Origin: Bathymodiolus brooksi methanotrophic gill symbiont
GTDB lineage: Bacteria; Pseudomonadota; Gammaproteobacteria; Methylococcales; Methylomonadaceae
DNA: 41,182 nucleotides
Reading direction: 5' to 3'
NCBI GenBank assembly: GCA_020996635.1
Contig: JAJJBE010000040.1
Coordinates: forward strand, 1 to 41,182
The notes under the pieces: model-generated
What the model was told of the DNA's origin: nothing
Seen by the model: only the letters and a program-made list of their open reading frames with translations
Database searches by the model: none
Part shown: positions 9,204 through 17,511 of the stretch, piece after piece
Position numbering within the stretch: the stretch's first letter is position 1
Layout of the letters: each line of letters starts with the position of its first letter
Translations under genes and position numbers: made by a program

Positions 9204-11870
9204 TTACTTTAAATAATCCACGCCAATATCTCGTGCCTTATCTTTATGGTGGTAATACTTATATTTTGATAAGGCCTCAATACCATGACAATCAACACAA
9301 AATGTATCTTTTACGCCCTTATGGCGTAAAAAACTATTAATCACATTACCTTCAATATTTTCCTGTTTATTAAAATTTAGCACCTTACTTTTGCTCTCTT
9401 TCAAAAAGGCTTTCGGTTCCCATGTATGCGGTTCATGGCATGTCATACAGGCAATCACGCCTTTCTCATGGATAGTCTCATTTTTTGCGCCAATAACTGG
9501 CATAACAGTTTCATCAGAGCTTAAAATCATATCTTGATAAGGATGCCCATAATCAACAATTTCTTTCTCTTTACCTATGCCTTTTTTCTGATGGCAGTTT
9601 AAACATAGTTCATCACGCTTTAAATGCGGTGCGGTATCATCACGTTCTTGCTTATCTAGCCCTATCACAGAACTTAAAAAAGGCAGTTCAGCACTGCCTT
9701 TATGCAGTGTATGGCACGCGCCACAAGCACCTGAGTGTAAGGGACTTTCTTCTTGTTGGTTTTCCGATTCTTTTACCGTCACACGTAAATCATGATCTGT
9801 ACCCACTACTTTCTGCATACCCTCATGACAGTTCTCACATAATTGTCCATTACGGTGCTCTTCATGTAATACCGGTGTATTAGGTTTCCCAGCATGCACG
9901 GAATGACAACTTAGACAGCCAATTTTTTTAATTTCATTACCTGCAATTTTAACGGGCTCATCCATTTCTATATTCATTGGATGAATGCCCTTTTTCTTAG
10001 CCTCTTTATCGTCTTTTGCATGCTGCCTTTGATGACAATCAGCACATAAAGTTTCTGCTTGTTTAATTTTATCAGGGAATAATTCTGTCCCCACAGTGCC
10101 ATTATGTACTTGGTGACAGCTCTGGCACTGTACCGACTTAACCTTTTGTCCTCGAATTTCAACAGGCTCTTCCATCTCAACATCGACAGGATGTACGCCG
10201 GCTTTACGTGCTGCTTTGGCATCTTTAGGGGCTTGTCGTTGATGACAACTTGCACAAAGTTTCCCTGCGTCATCTGTTAAAGTTAATAAATTATCTGTTT
10301 TCCCTTGATGTATTTGGTGGCAGGACTGACAAACGAGTGCATCATCCACACCTAACGCAGCACCATTATTCAATAATAATTTTGGTAGTCCTTTTTGTAA
10401 GTATGGATCAGCCGTTTCTAAATGCTGTACTTTTTTAGTTTTGGGTTTATGCATTTTCACCCCTAAAGGATGATTAATTCCAAACTGCTTACTATTTTCT
10501 CTACCAGAAGATTTTGCATTTTTTTCATGGCAAGCTTCACATTGCTCACTGCCATAATCAGCACCCCGTAACCATGCATTATGGTTTTCTTTATACAAAC
10601 TTTGTGGGGTTTCATTATCATTGTGAGGGGTATGACAGCTAGCACAATTTAAATCCTGCTTATCTGTATGTGGATAAACTTCTGGCATTTCATCTTCACG
10701 CGGCAAGGCATCATAACGCGCCTGTTTTTTATCTGCCGCATCATACACAGTTGGGTGCTGTACCGCATGAGGGATTGCTTGCCTAGAATCTAAAACAGCA
10801 CCATGATGACAACTAACACACATATCTAATGCCGCAACGGGTAAAACAGCTTGTTCATCCTTAACACTTTCTTGGCTGACTTGCTCTGCACATGTGAAAT
10901 GACACATCACACAATTTTTACGTGAGATCTCTGCTATTTTATCTGGCTTATTTGTTAATAATTGATAGCTTAAAGCTAACTTAGTTAATTGCTGTGTTGT
11001 TGAATCCAACACATACAAATAACCAGATGAGTCATACTGTAATGCAACCGGGGTTTTAAAGTTAAAGGCTTCGCCTGCTGCATTTCTCAATAAACCTAAA
11101 AACCGTCCTTGCAGATAAATACTAATATTGCCCAAATAAGCATCACTAACATACTGAAAGCCTAGTTCATCAAAGCTATTTCCATTAGGTCGGTAAAAAT
11201 TTTCTACCGAAAACCGCCCTGTCTGCGAATAATATCGTCCACTGCGGTCAAATACTTGAATACGTGCATTCAGTACATCGACTACATTTAAATAGCTATC
11301 TTTATCTTCGGCTACCTGGAAGGGGTATTGAAATTGGCCATTCATTTCACCACGCTCACCGATACAACGTACTTGTTTGCCCGATGTAATATCTAAATAA
11401 CAAACCCTATGCCAACGTCTATCGCTATAAATTAAGTAATTTTCATTTGCCAATAAGGCAACAGGTTCTGGTAATAAACTCTCTTTCTCAGGCGCAGTTA
11501 AACTAATATTTTTTAACCACTTTCCTTGCAAAGAAAGCTGAATGATTTGGTGACGTACTGGGTCTGCTATATAGAGTTGCTGCCCTTGAACAGCTAAACC
11601 CATTGCTTTAGTAAAATCATGACCTAGGGATTTTTCTGATATTTCGCTTAGTTTTTTCCCTTGCGCTGAAAAAATAACAACGCGTGAATTCATACCATCT
11701 AAAACATACACTAAACCTGCTGAATCAACGGCCAAAGCAGTTGCTTGGTTAAATTCGTCGGCCAAGATAGTGCTTATTTCTGCAACAGGAATTTGCTCTT
11801 CTGCGACAACCAGCTTTAAAAAAATAACTTGCAGCACTAGACATATAACAATTAAGGCATAGCGTATCAT
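9204..11870 (-). CDS. NHL beta-propeller / 14-heme c-type cytochrome fusion
   Basis: An 888-aa secreted electron carrier. A signal peptide (residues 1-23) precedes NHL-type propeller repeats (about 30-305; e.g. TALAVDSAGLVYVLDGMNSR and PVALQYDSSGYLYVLDS). Fourteen CxxCH heme motifs then run from CVMCH (320) to CVDCH near residue 860, many in the doubled-CXXCH style where CHQIH or CHTLH follows a motif. Two adjacent modules of about 69 residues are near copies (from about 538 and 607), pointing to heme-array growth by duplication. It overlaps the triheme gene upstream by 4 bp (ATGA). NHL-cytochrome fusions are known in porin-cytochrome loci. Here it could be the outermost electron-transfer protein, which is inference. 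No lipobox is evident. Confidence 0.9.
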   Translation of the reverse strand: MIRYALIVICLVLQVIFLKLVVAEEQIPVAEISTILADEFNQATALAVDSAGLVYVLDGMNSRVVIFSAQGKKLSEISEKSLGHDFTKAMGLAVQGQQLYIADPVRHQIIQLSLQGKWLKNISLTAPEKESLLPEPVALLANENYLIYSDRRWHRVCYLDITSGKQVRCIGERGEMNGQFQYPFQVAEDKDSYLNVVDVLNARIQVFDRSGRYYSQTGRFSVENFYRPNGNSFDELGFQYVSDAYLGNISIYLQGRFLGLLRNAAGEAFNFKTPVALQYDSSGYLYVLDSTTQQLTKLALSYQLLTNKPDKIAEISRKNCVMCHFTCAEQVSQESVKDEQAVLPVAALDMCVSCHHGAVLDSRQAIPHAVQHPTVYDAADKKQARYDALPREDEMPEVYPHTDKQDLNCASCHTPHNDNETPQSLYKENHNAWLRGADYGSEQCEACHEKNAKSSGRENSKQFGINHPLGVKMHKPKTKKVQHLETADPYLQKGLPKLLLNNGAALGVDDALVCQSCHQIHQGKTDNLLTLTDDAGKLCASCHQRQAPKDAKAARKAGVHPVDVEMEEPVEIRGQKVKSVQCQSCHQVHNGTVGTELFPDKIKQAETLCADCHQRQHAKDDKEAKKKGIHPMNIEMDEPVKIAGNEIKKIGCLSCHSVHAGKPNTPVLHEEHRNGQLCENCHEGMQKVVGTDHDLRVTVKESENQQEESPLHSGACGACHTLHKGSAELPFLSSVIGLDKQERDDTAPHLKRDELCLNCHQKKGIGKEKEIVDYGHPYQDMILSSDETVMPVIGAKNETIHEKGVIACMTCHEPHTWEPKAFLKESKSKVLNFNKQENIEGNVINSFLRHKGVKDTFCVDCHGIEALSKYKYYHHKDKARDIGVDYLK
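9975..10260 (-). repeat. Tandem heme module duplicated inside the 14-heme cytochrome
   Basis: Two consecutive coding blocks give CASCHQRQAPKDAKAARKAG and CADCHQRQHAKDDKEAKKKG. Each continues with HPVDVEMEEPVEI or HPMNIEMDEPVKI and a second CxxCH (CQSCHQVH, CLSCHSVH). The unit is about 207 bp (69 codons) and carries two hemes. The copies have diverged at the DNA level, so the duplication is not recent. Confidence 0.75.
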
Positions 11871-12658
11871 TTTAAAAGTCTCATAATACGAAGTCGGCTC
11901 TCTTCATCCTTATAGCGTGCAAAAAATTGTGCAATGATATTATTGTAAATTTTATTAGCTTGATAAGTATTTGCACCAAGCTTAGATAAATCTAAAAACT
12001 GCTCATCTTTATCATGGCAGGCACTACATTCTGGACCTTTTTCCTCTAAAGGCGCATGAATCAAGGCACGTCGCTCTATTTTTTCAGCTTCCACGCCGCC
12101 CTCCCATATACGCTTTGTTGCCTGTGCAAATTGGCTATTTTTACGCAAAACAGCGGCTTCTCCTTTATAAAATGGCGTTATCTTATAATAAGAATGTAAG
12201 GCCTTTACTCGCTCCAGAGGTTTTTCCTCTGTACTTTGCACTTGTCTAAATAATTTAGCTTTTCCCTTTAGGCTTAATCCATCTCGTACATCCTCCCATT
12301 GATAGCTAAGTACTTTATCTTTAGGACGAAAATGACAGCTTTCACAAGCAATAAATTGTGTATGCATATTCATAAAGGTACGAGTGCGCTCACTTTTAGT
12401 ATGCGGTGGCGACAAATGGCAAGTCGTACAAGTGTTATATTCTAACGATGCATTCAATTGGCCTCGTTTATGAAAAGGAGGCATATCAAGTTTTTCACGC
12501 ACCTCTAAGTCTTTATGTGCTGCTAATTTTTCTTTAGACTCTGCTAATTGCCGCTCACTTAAAACGGTATTGTTAATTTCTTGCAAATACAAACTTTCTG
12601 CTGTGACATGACAACTCATCGCACTTAATAAGCCGATAATAAATATACGATAAACCAT
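11867..12658 (-). CDS. Triheme c-type cytochrome, periplasmic
   Basis: A 263-aa protein with a signal peptide (MVYRIFIIGLLSAMSCHVTA) and three heme motifs: CTTCH, CESCH and CSACH. The first two sit close together; the third lies past a charged, heme-free middle region. The start is the ATG at 12658, one base after the stop of the upstream cytochrome, with GAGG just before it. An in-frame ATG at 12676 would overlap the upstream gene and put charged residues before the leader. It overlaps the NHL cytochrome by 4 bp. I do not recognise a named family. Its position suggests a periplasmic relay between the anchored octaheme cytochrome and the outer proteins, which is inference. Confidence 0.85.
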   Translation of the reverse strand: MVYRIFIIGLLSAMSCHVTAESLYLQEINNTVLSERQLAESKEKLAAHKDLEVREKLDMPPFHKRGQLNASLEYNTCTTCHLSPPHTKSERTRTFMNMHTQFIACESCHFRPKDKVLSYQWEDVRDGLSLKGKAKLFRQVQSTEEKPLERVKALHSYYKITPFYKGEAAVLRKNSQFAQATKRIWEGGVEAEKIERRALIHAPLEEKGPECSACHDKDEQFLDLSKLGANTYQANKIYNNIIAQFFARYKDEESRLRIMRLLK

Positions 12659-12659
12659 C

Positions 12660-13991
12660 TTAAGCCTCAGAATCATCAGATTTTTTAGGTGTCTTTTCTA
12701 CTTCAGTTGTTGCAGCATCTTGGTTAATAGTAGCAGGCGTTGTTGCCGCTATTTCTGGTGCTGTGACTGCTGCTTTCGGCACACGCGATTTTCTTGCCGC
12801 TGCTTTCGCTCTAGCCTTTTTAGGTTTTCTGCCGATCATGACACGCTCAAACCGATCTCCCCCTAAAATAGCAATAATCTTTTTATCCGTTCTATAAAAA
12901 AACCACCAAATTAAACTACCTATTGCAAAAACAATACCTGCTATCATTAAAGGCCATGCACTACGAAACCAATTTGACTGCCACAGGTCTGTATCAGTTA
13001 GAGGCTTTTCCATGCTACTTAAGCCCAATAAGGATAAACTGTGCATATCGGTCATGGTAAAACCTTCATTACCCGGTTTTTTGCTATAAGCATGGCAGTT
13101 AGACTGGCCACAACTCTCCGCTAAATTATCAGGGTGTGAGGCTGATTTTTCATCAGTATAAGCACGAATTTCATGTTTCCATCCATCAGGAGCATGACAA
13201 TCAATACACGATGCACCAAAATCTGAATTGGCATCAATTAATCGGCCGTGTAATGTTTTTGTATAACTTTCTGAACTCTGTATAAAGCGCTCACTAGGCG
13301 GATGTTTTTCTAAGGTTTTAACATCCTCTTGCTTAACATCCCGCATGGCATCAATATCACCATGACATTGAATACAAAGTTGATTATTCTCAATATTATT
13401 CCAGCGCCTGCCAACAAAACGTCTTAAGATATGTCCACCAAATTGCCCCATCCACGCCTTACCTTGATGACAATTTCCACATTCCGTTTCTGCATGGTCA
13501 AATGCTTCTTTAAATTTCTCTAACTGCATCTCAGCAATATAGGCGGTATTACTATGACATCGCCGACAAGAAGGGTCTTGCTCTGTTTCTAGCTCTTCCA
13601 AACGGTTACCACCCGTTAGACCTTTATACCAACCATCAGCATGGACAGATTTATCCATTTCTTCATGAATAACATCATGACTATACTTAACACCTTCTGA
13701 TGGTTCTTCGATATGACAGGATGCTCCACAATCAACTTCAGTATTTTCGACTTTATGCGGATAATCAATGACTTTTCGATGACAATCTTTACACGGCACA
13801 CTACCATGTAAAGAGCTTGCGTAATGGTCTCCATCAATCGTTGCACTGCGAAAAACGCCATTCTCATCGATAAAATTTAAACCTTCATAAGCATGGCAAG
13901 ATAAACAGCCATCAGGATCACTATAACGAGGGTTTGCTTCAGCACTATAATTAAGCAACAACAAAAACAACAGTAAAAAAGAACGCACCAT
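12660..13991 (-). CDS. Membrane-anchored octaheme c-type cytochrome with basic C-terminal tail
   Basis: A 443-aa protein with a signal peptide, then a periplasmic heme domain. Six motifs are canonical (CLSCH, CKDCH, CRRCH, CGNCH, CIQCH, CIDCH). One is CX3CH (CGASCH) and one CX4CH (CGQSNCH), so eight hemes if the unusual sites are filled. A single membrane helix near the C-terminus (AWPLMIAGIVFAIGSLIWWF) is followed by a cytoplasmic tail of about 75 residues rich in Lys/Arg, Ala and Pro. Three in-frame ATGs (14003, 14000, 13991) compete; 13991 is best spaced from AGGA. It follows the NapH-like gene directly, as NapC/NrfH-type cytochromes follow their quinol dehydrogenases, so it probably takes electrons from that protein. 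Confidence 0.87.
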   Translation of the reverse strand: MVRSFLLLFLLLLNYSAEANPRYSDPDGCLSCHAYEGLNFIDENGVFRSATIDGDHYASSLHGSVPCKDCHRKVIDYPHKVENTEVDCGASCHIEEPSEGVKYSHDVIHEEMDKSVHADGWYKGLTGGNRLEELETEQDPSCRRCHSNTAYIAEMQLEKFKEAFDHAETECGNCHQGKAWMGQFGGHILRRFVGRRWNNIENNQLCIQCHGDIDAMRDVKQEDVKTLEKHPPSERFIQSSESYTKTLHGRLIDANSDFGASCIDCHAPDGWKHEIRAYTDEKSASHPDNLAESCGQSNCHAYSKKPGNEGFTMTDMHSLSLLGLSSMEKPLTDTDLWQSNWFRSAWPLMIAGIVFAIGSLIWWFFYRTDKKIIAILGGDRFERVMIGRKPKKARAKAAARKSRVPKAAVTAPEIAATTPATINQDAATTEVEKTPKKSDDSEA

Positions 13992-14006
13992 GACAATCAT
14001 CATCCT

Positions 14007-15047
14007 TTACAAAAATGAGCCGACAATTATGACTGATATAACTGTCAATAAAACCATTGCATTAAAAATACTTACTCCACTTATTTGAGGTAATACTCTA
14101 CCTGCCTCCTCTTTAACTGGATGAATATGAATTGCCTGCCAATCAGGTAAAGGGAAAATTTCAGTATTCTTTTTAATACGCTTAGGGCTATTATGTTTAT
14201 GCTTAGGGGGAGCCGTCCATGCTAAAGCATTCCAGTCACAGACATCGACACATTCATGACACGACATGCAAGACATTTGATCAACTACCGCAATTTTATC
14301 GACCATTTTAATGGCGCCACACATGCAATTTCGGGCGCAAATATTACAGCCAGTACAACGCTCTTTTGCCACACGAATACGGTGCGCAAAAGGCAGTCTT
14401 GCACCAATACGATTAACAATGCTATCTGCTGCACCTATTGGGCATAGAAACTGACAGTAAGCACGCCCTTTACTAGCAAAAACGCCCAATAACAATAATA
14501 AGGCGAGGTTAACTAAGCCCACGCTAGAAACAAGATAAATCATGCCGCGATATTCCCCACTCATCGCTTCTATTAATCGAGGGATAGTAATAAAGTTACA
14601 TAAACTACAAGCACTAATTCCTAATGCCGGCATAGCCACTAAATAAAAACCAAAATATCCATAACGAATCTGTATTTGAGGTAAAGAGCGAAATTCAATT
14701 TTCCAGCGATCATTTAACATACGTGAACTCAGTTCTGCCAAACCGCCTACTGGACATAAATAACCACACCAAATACGCCCAAAAAATAAAGTCGTTATTA
14801 AAATAATCGCAAAGGCCATGACACCAATAGTGGCTGAATTCACATGTACAAAAAAATCATCCCATGTCATTCCAGGAAAATACAAATAAAAGCGACGCAT
14901 ACAAAGCTGGCCACATAAATCATCGTTACCTACCAATTGTGGTAAAAAAGCTAAAGGCCCTAATAAACTCAGGCTTGCTAAAAGAATCATGCCATACCTA
15001 AATTTCTGTACTTTAGGAATCGCTTTTAAGTTTTGAATAACACGCAT
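14007..15047 (-). CDS. NapH-like polyferredoxin membrane protein (putative quinol dehydrogenase)
   Basis: A 346-aa inner-membrane protein of the NapH/NosR/CcoG-like 4Fe-4S family. About five membrane helices are visible. Two CxxxCP motifs characteristic of NapH lie at helix ends (WCGYLCPVGG, YCQFLCPIGA). They are followed by a two-cluster ferredoxin domain (CTGCNICARNC and CMSCHECVDVC) and a last C-terminal helix. Such proteins oxidise menaquinol or ubiquinol and pass electrons to periplasmic cytochromes. The ATG at 15047 is preferred; a TTG at 15059 is possible. It lies between hexaheme and octaheme cytochrome genes and has no napA, nosZ or napG beside it, so its partner is most likely the cytochrome array. 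Confidence 0.9.
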   Translation of the reverse strand: MRVIQNLKAIPKVQKFRYGMILLASLSLLGPLAFLPQLVGNDDLCGQLCMRRFYLYFPGMTWDDFFVHVNSATIGVMAFAIILITTLFFGRIWCGYLCPVGGLAELSSRMLNDRWKIEFRSLPQIQIRYGYFGFYLVAMPALGISACSLCNFITIPRLIEAMSGEYRGMIYLVSSVGLVNLALLLLLGVFASKGRAYCQFLCPIGAADSIVNRIGARLPFAHRIRVAKERCTGCNICARNCMCGAIKMVDKIAVVDQMSCMSCHECVDVCDWNALAWTAPPKHKHNSPKRIKKNTEIFPLPDWQAIHIHPVKEEAGRVLPQISGVSIFNAMVLLTVISVIIVGSFL

Positions 15048-15062
15048 ACTACTTCTCAATTA

Positions 15063-15938
15063 TTAATCTTTAAAATCATGACAAACAAGACAAAGCTGCC
15101 CATCTTTTGCAGGAAGCCTTAATAAGGTTTCTTGAACTATCCGTTGATAAGAAAATGCCACATTCATATCATGCTGTTGATTAAACTCAGCAAGGCGGTC
15201 TAATTTGTCAGCTGTCACTACTGCTTTCCAAGGGTGGGGTTTATAATCCACGCCTTTTTCTAAGTCTTTTGTTTTCACTTGTTTACCAGCAGGGGTACTC
15301 GGGTCAATCACGCCATATTGGTGTGGACTATGGCAACTCACGCACACGACTTCTTGCTTATCACTTAATGGCACGATAATGCCTTGCTGTTGACTATTTT
15401 TTTCAATCAATTTCAGCATTTCGTCTTTTGCAGGTTTTACTTGATGCTCTACCGCATTAAAATGCGGATCTTTTAAATGACATCCTAAGCAAATAGTCGT
15501 TAAAGGTAAGCGTAATTTTGCATCTTTATGAGATTTTACTTTTTCTCGGTCGGGTACTTCCTCATGACAAAACTCACATTGTTTCTTCTTAATATTGCCG
15601 CTCTCATCTAACATCAGATGAATATTGTCACGCTGAACCTTTTTTTCATCATGACATCGATAACAAAAACCCGTAATTTTTCGATAGCCTCCGCCTACTA
15701 AAAAATCAGCTGATTCAGTATCCACTTCATCTAGCGGTGTCTTATCTATATCTTTTAGACCATGACACGTTGCACAAATTAATTCGCCTTGCTCACCTAG
15801 CTTAAATGCATCGGGGATTTCAATCGCATCAGAAGGCTCTATGCCAACAAGGTGATGCAGAGGGGGAAGTATCGGCGCATCACCTGCAAAAGCAGGCATT
15901 GCAAGTAAGACTAAAAATAAGTAGCGTAATAAGAGCAC
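15063..15938 (-). CDS. Hexaheme c-type cytochrome, periplasmic
   Basis: A 291-aa protein with six CxxCH motifs (CATCH, CYRCH, CEFCH, CLGCH, CVSCH, CLVCH) spread along the mature chain. I chose the GTG at 15938: it comes three bases after the upstream stop, has GGGA at good spacing, and starts a proper signal peptide (VLLLRYLFLVLLAMPAFAG). An ATG at 15980 in the same frame would overlap the upstream gene and place 14 polar residues before the leader. CHSPHQYG after the fifth motif is reminiscent of doubled-CXXCH cytochromes. No named family recognised. Confidence 0.86.
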   Translation of the reverse strand: MLLLRYLFLVLLAMPAFAGDAPILPPLHHLVGIEPSDAIEIPDAFKLGEQGELICATCHGLKDIDKTPLDEVDTESADFLVGGGYRKITGFCYRCHDEKKVQRDNIHLMLDESGNIKKKQCEFCHEEVPDREKVKSHKDAKLRLPLTTICLGCHLKDPHFNAVEHQVKPAKDEMLKLIEKNSQQQGIIVPLSDKQEVVCVSCHSPHQYGVIDPSTPAGKQVKTKDLEKGVDYKPHPWKAVVTADKLDRLAEFNQQHDMNVAFSYQRIVQETLLRLPAKDGQLCLVCHDFKD

Positions 15939-15940
15939 TT

Positions 15941-16924
15941 TTATAATCCCGTTTGCGCAGCCATGCCATGTACATGACATTCAACACAACTACCACTGGC
16001 TTGATGCACTCCGCTTAATCCATTGCCTGTTTGTAACTCAGATTCTTCCACAACTTCTTCACTGTCATGACAAGTCACACACAATTGAGCATAGTTATTT
16101 CCGGGTGTATCAATCGAAATAGGTACTGAGCGTAAACTATCTTTTAACAAGCTCATGCCTGCATCAGAGCGATCAACAATTAATTTTTCATTATGTGTGC
16201 CGTGCATTGCATGGCAATCACTACAAGCAACCGTTGTTTGATACTCATAAGCTTCGCGCAATCCAGTATAAGTCCTATTACCTTCTCCTAATCTCTTACC
16301 GTGCATATCGATATGCTCATAATTTATCGCCATCATCACCAAAGGATCACGCTTAAAGCGAACTTGTATTTCATAACCGGCTTGTTGATGATTTTTATTA
16401 TGGCAGCGTAAACAAAATTCAGAACCATTTCGATATGGTAAGTCGAGCGCACCTTTTAAATCGTAGTCTTTTAAATCAACCGCAGGCTCAAAATCACCAT
16501 CCATATCCGATGCGTAATGACAAGCTAAGCAGTCTTTATCATTTAGAATGCTATCTTCTTGCATTTTAAAATTATGATTCTTAACATCTTGCATCAACGG
16601 TTTTTTAGGTAGTAAACTTTCATTATGACAAAGCACACACTCTCGCTTAATTGTTGTGCCATTTTGTCCGTGACAACCGGCACAAGACGCATACCCTGTT
16701 TGCTGGACGATACCCTTAATTTTAGGCGCATTACCATGAATATTTCTTAGCACATGACAGCCGGAACACTCACTTAGCCCCCAAGCACTGCCATCTCCTC
16801 CATGATTTAGCGTTAATACTATTTGATTCTTTTCTAAAGAAACATCTCTTGCAAAGCTACTTTGCATAGCGAGGGCTAAACAAAGAAACATAAATAATTG
16901 TGCGATTTTTTTAATCATAATCAT
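15941..16924 (-). CDS. Octaheme c-type cytochrome, periplasmic
   Basis: A 327-aa protein with a signal peptide (MIMIKKIAQLFMFLCLALAM...SSFA) and eight CxxCH motifs: CSGCH, CAGCH, CVLCH, CLACH, CLRCH, CSDCH, CVTCH and CVECH. The start at 16924 overlaps the upstream stop as ATGA; an ATG at 16918 is nearly as good. Extra histidines (NHGGDG, NIHGNAP, MHGTHN) could be distal ligands. Length and heme count are similar to decaheme or octaheme periplasmic cytochromes of porin-cytochrome conduits, and the gene is two places after the porin. It is therefore a candidate for the cytochrome inside or beneath the barrel. This is inference; I see no diagnostic family motif. Confidence 0.87.
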   Translation of the reverse strand: MIMIKKIAQLFMFLCLALAMQSSFARDVSLEKNQIVLTLNHGGDGSAWGLSECSGCHVLRNIHGNAPKIKGIVQQTGYASCAGCHGQNGTTIKRECVLCHNESLLPKKPLMQDVKNHNFKMQEDSILNDKDCLACHYASDMDGDFEPAVDLKDYDLKGALDLPYRNGSEFCLRCHNKNHQQAGYEIQVRFKRDPLVMMAINYEHIDMHGKRLGEGNRTYTGLREAYEYQTTVACSDCHAMHGTHNEKLIVDRSDAGMSLLKDSLRSVPISIDTPGNNYAQLCVTCHDSEEVVEESELQTGNGLSGVHQASGSCVECHVHGMAAQTGL

Positions 16925-17511
16925 TGAGTGTGGCAATCTTTACAATAAAAACTATTATGACATTGGCTGCAATTAGCCGGCATCATGCGTGACTCCAATC
17001 CATGGCGGTTAACATAGCCTAAAGGGTGATAACCTGTCCCTAAGGTATCTCGGCTAAAATGGCAGTCGGTACAAAATTTACGATCTAAATGGCAGGTTTC
17101 ACAGATTTCAGTATCTTGTTTACTGTCTTCAGCATGATTCTGAATATACCCAGAATTATGATCTGCAGGCCAAATCTTTTTATTGTCATCATGACAAAGA
17201 TCGCAACGCCATGGCGCTCGCTTTTCATCGACATGACAATCATGACAAATACCCATTAATGGTTCATTAGCAATGGTATTTAATGGCTTACGCTTTGTTT
17301 CATCATGCTCATCATTTTTTTGAAAGGCATGACACAATAAACAACTATCTCCCTCTTCTTCCATGGTTTCATAATGTAATTTATGCGGGTAATAAATATC
17401 ACTCCGTTGAGCTCGCTCTTCCCACCATGTTTCTTGTAACGGCGGCAAGCCATCTGCAAAAGTAGAAGCAGAAAGAAATAGGCAGGCTATTAATAAAATT
17501 AATCGAAACAT
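16921..17511 (-). CDS. Heptaheme c-type cytochrome, small and heme-dense
   Basis: A 196-aa protein with a signal peptide (MFRLILLIACLFLSASTFA) and seven CxxCH motifs: CLLCH, CHDCH, CDLCH, CETCH, CTDCH, CSQCH and CKDCH. That is about one heme per 25 mature residues, a very high density, and the last motif ends two residues from the C-terminus. Its start codon shares a base with the porin stop (TAATG), so the pair is translationally coupled. That coupling suggests it is made in fixed ratio with the barrel and may plug it. Many Asp/Glu/His residues give an acidic surface. No named family recognised. Confidence 0.88.
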   Translation of the reverse strand: MFRLILLIACLFLSASTFADGLPPLQETWWEERAQRSDIYYPHKLHYETMEEEGDSCLLCHAFQKNDEHDETKRKPLNTIANEPLMGICHDCHVDEKRAPWRCDLCHDDNKKIWPADHNSGYIQNHAEDSKQDTEICETCHLDRKFCTDCHFSRDTLGTGYHPLGYVNRHGLESRMMPANCSQCHNSFYCKDCHTQ

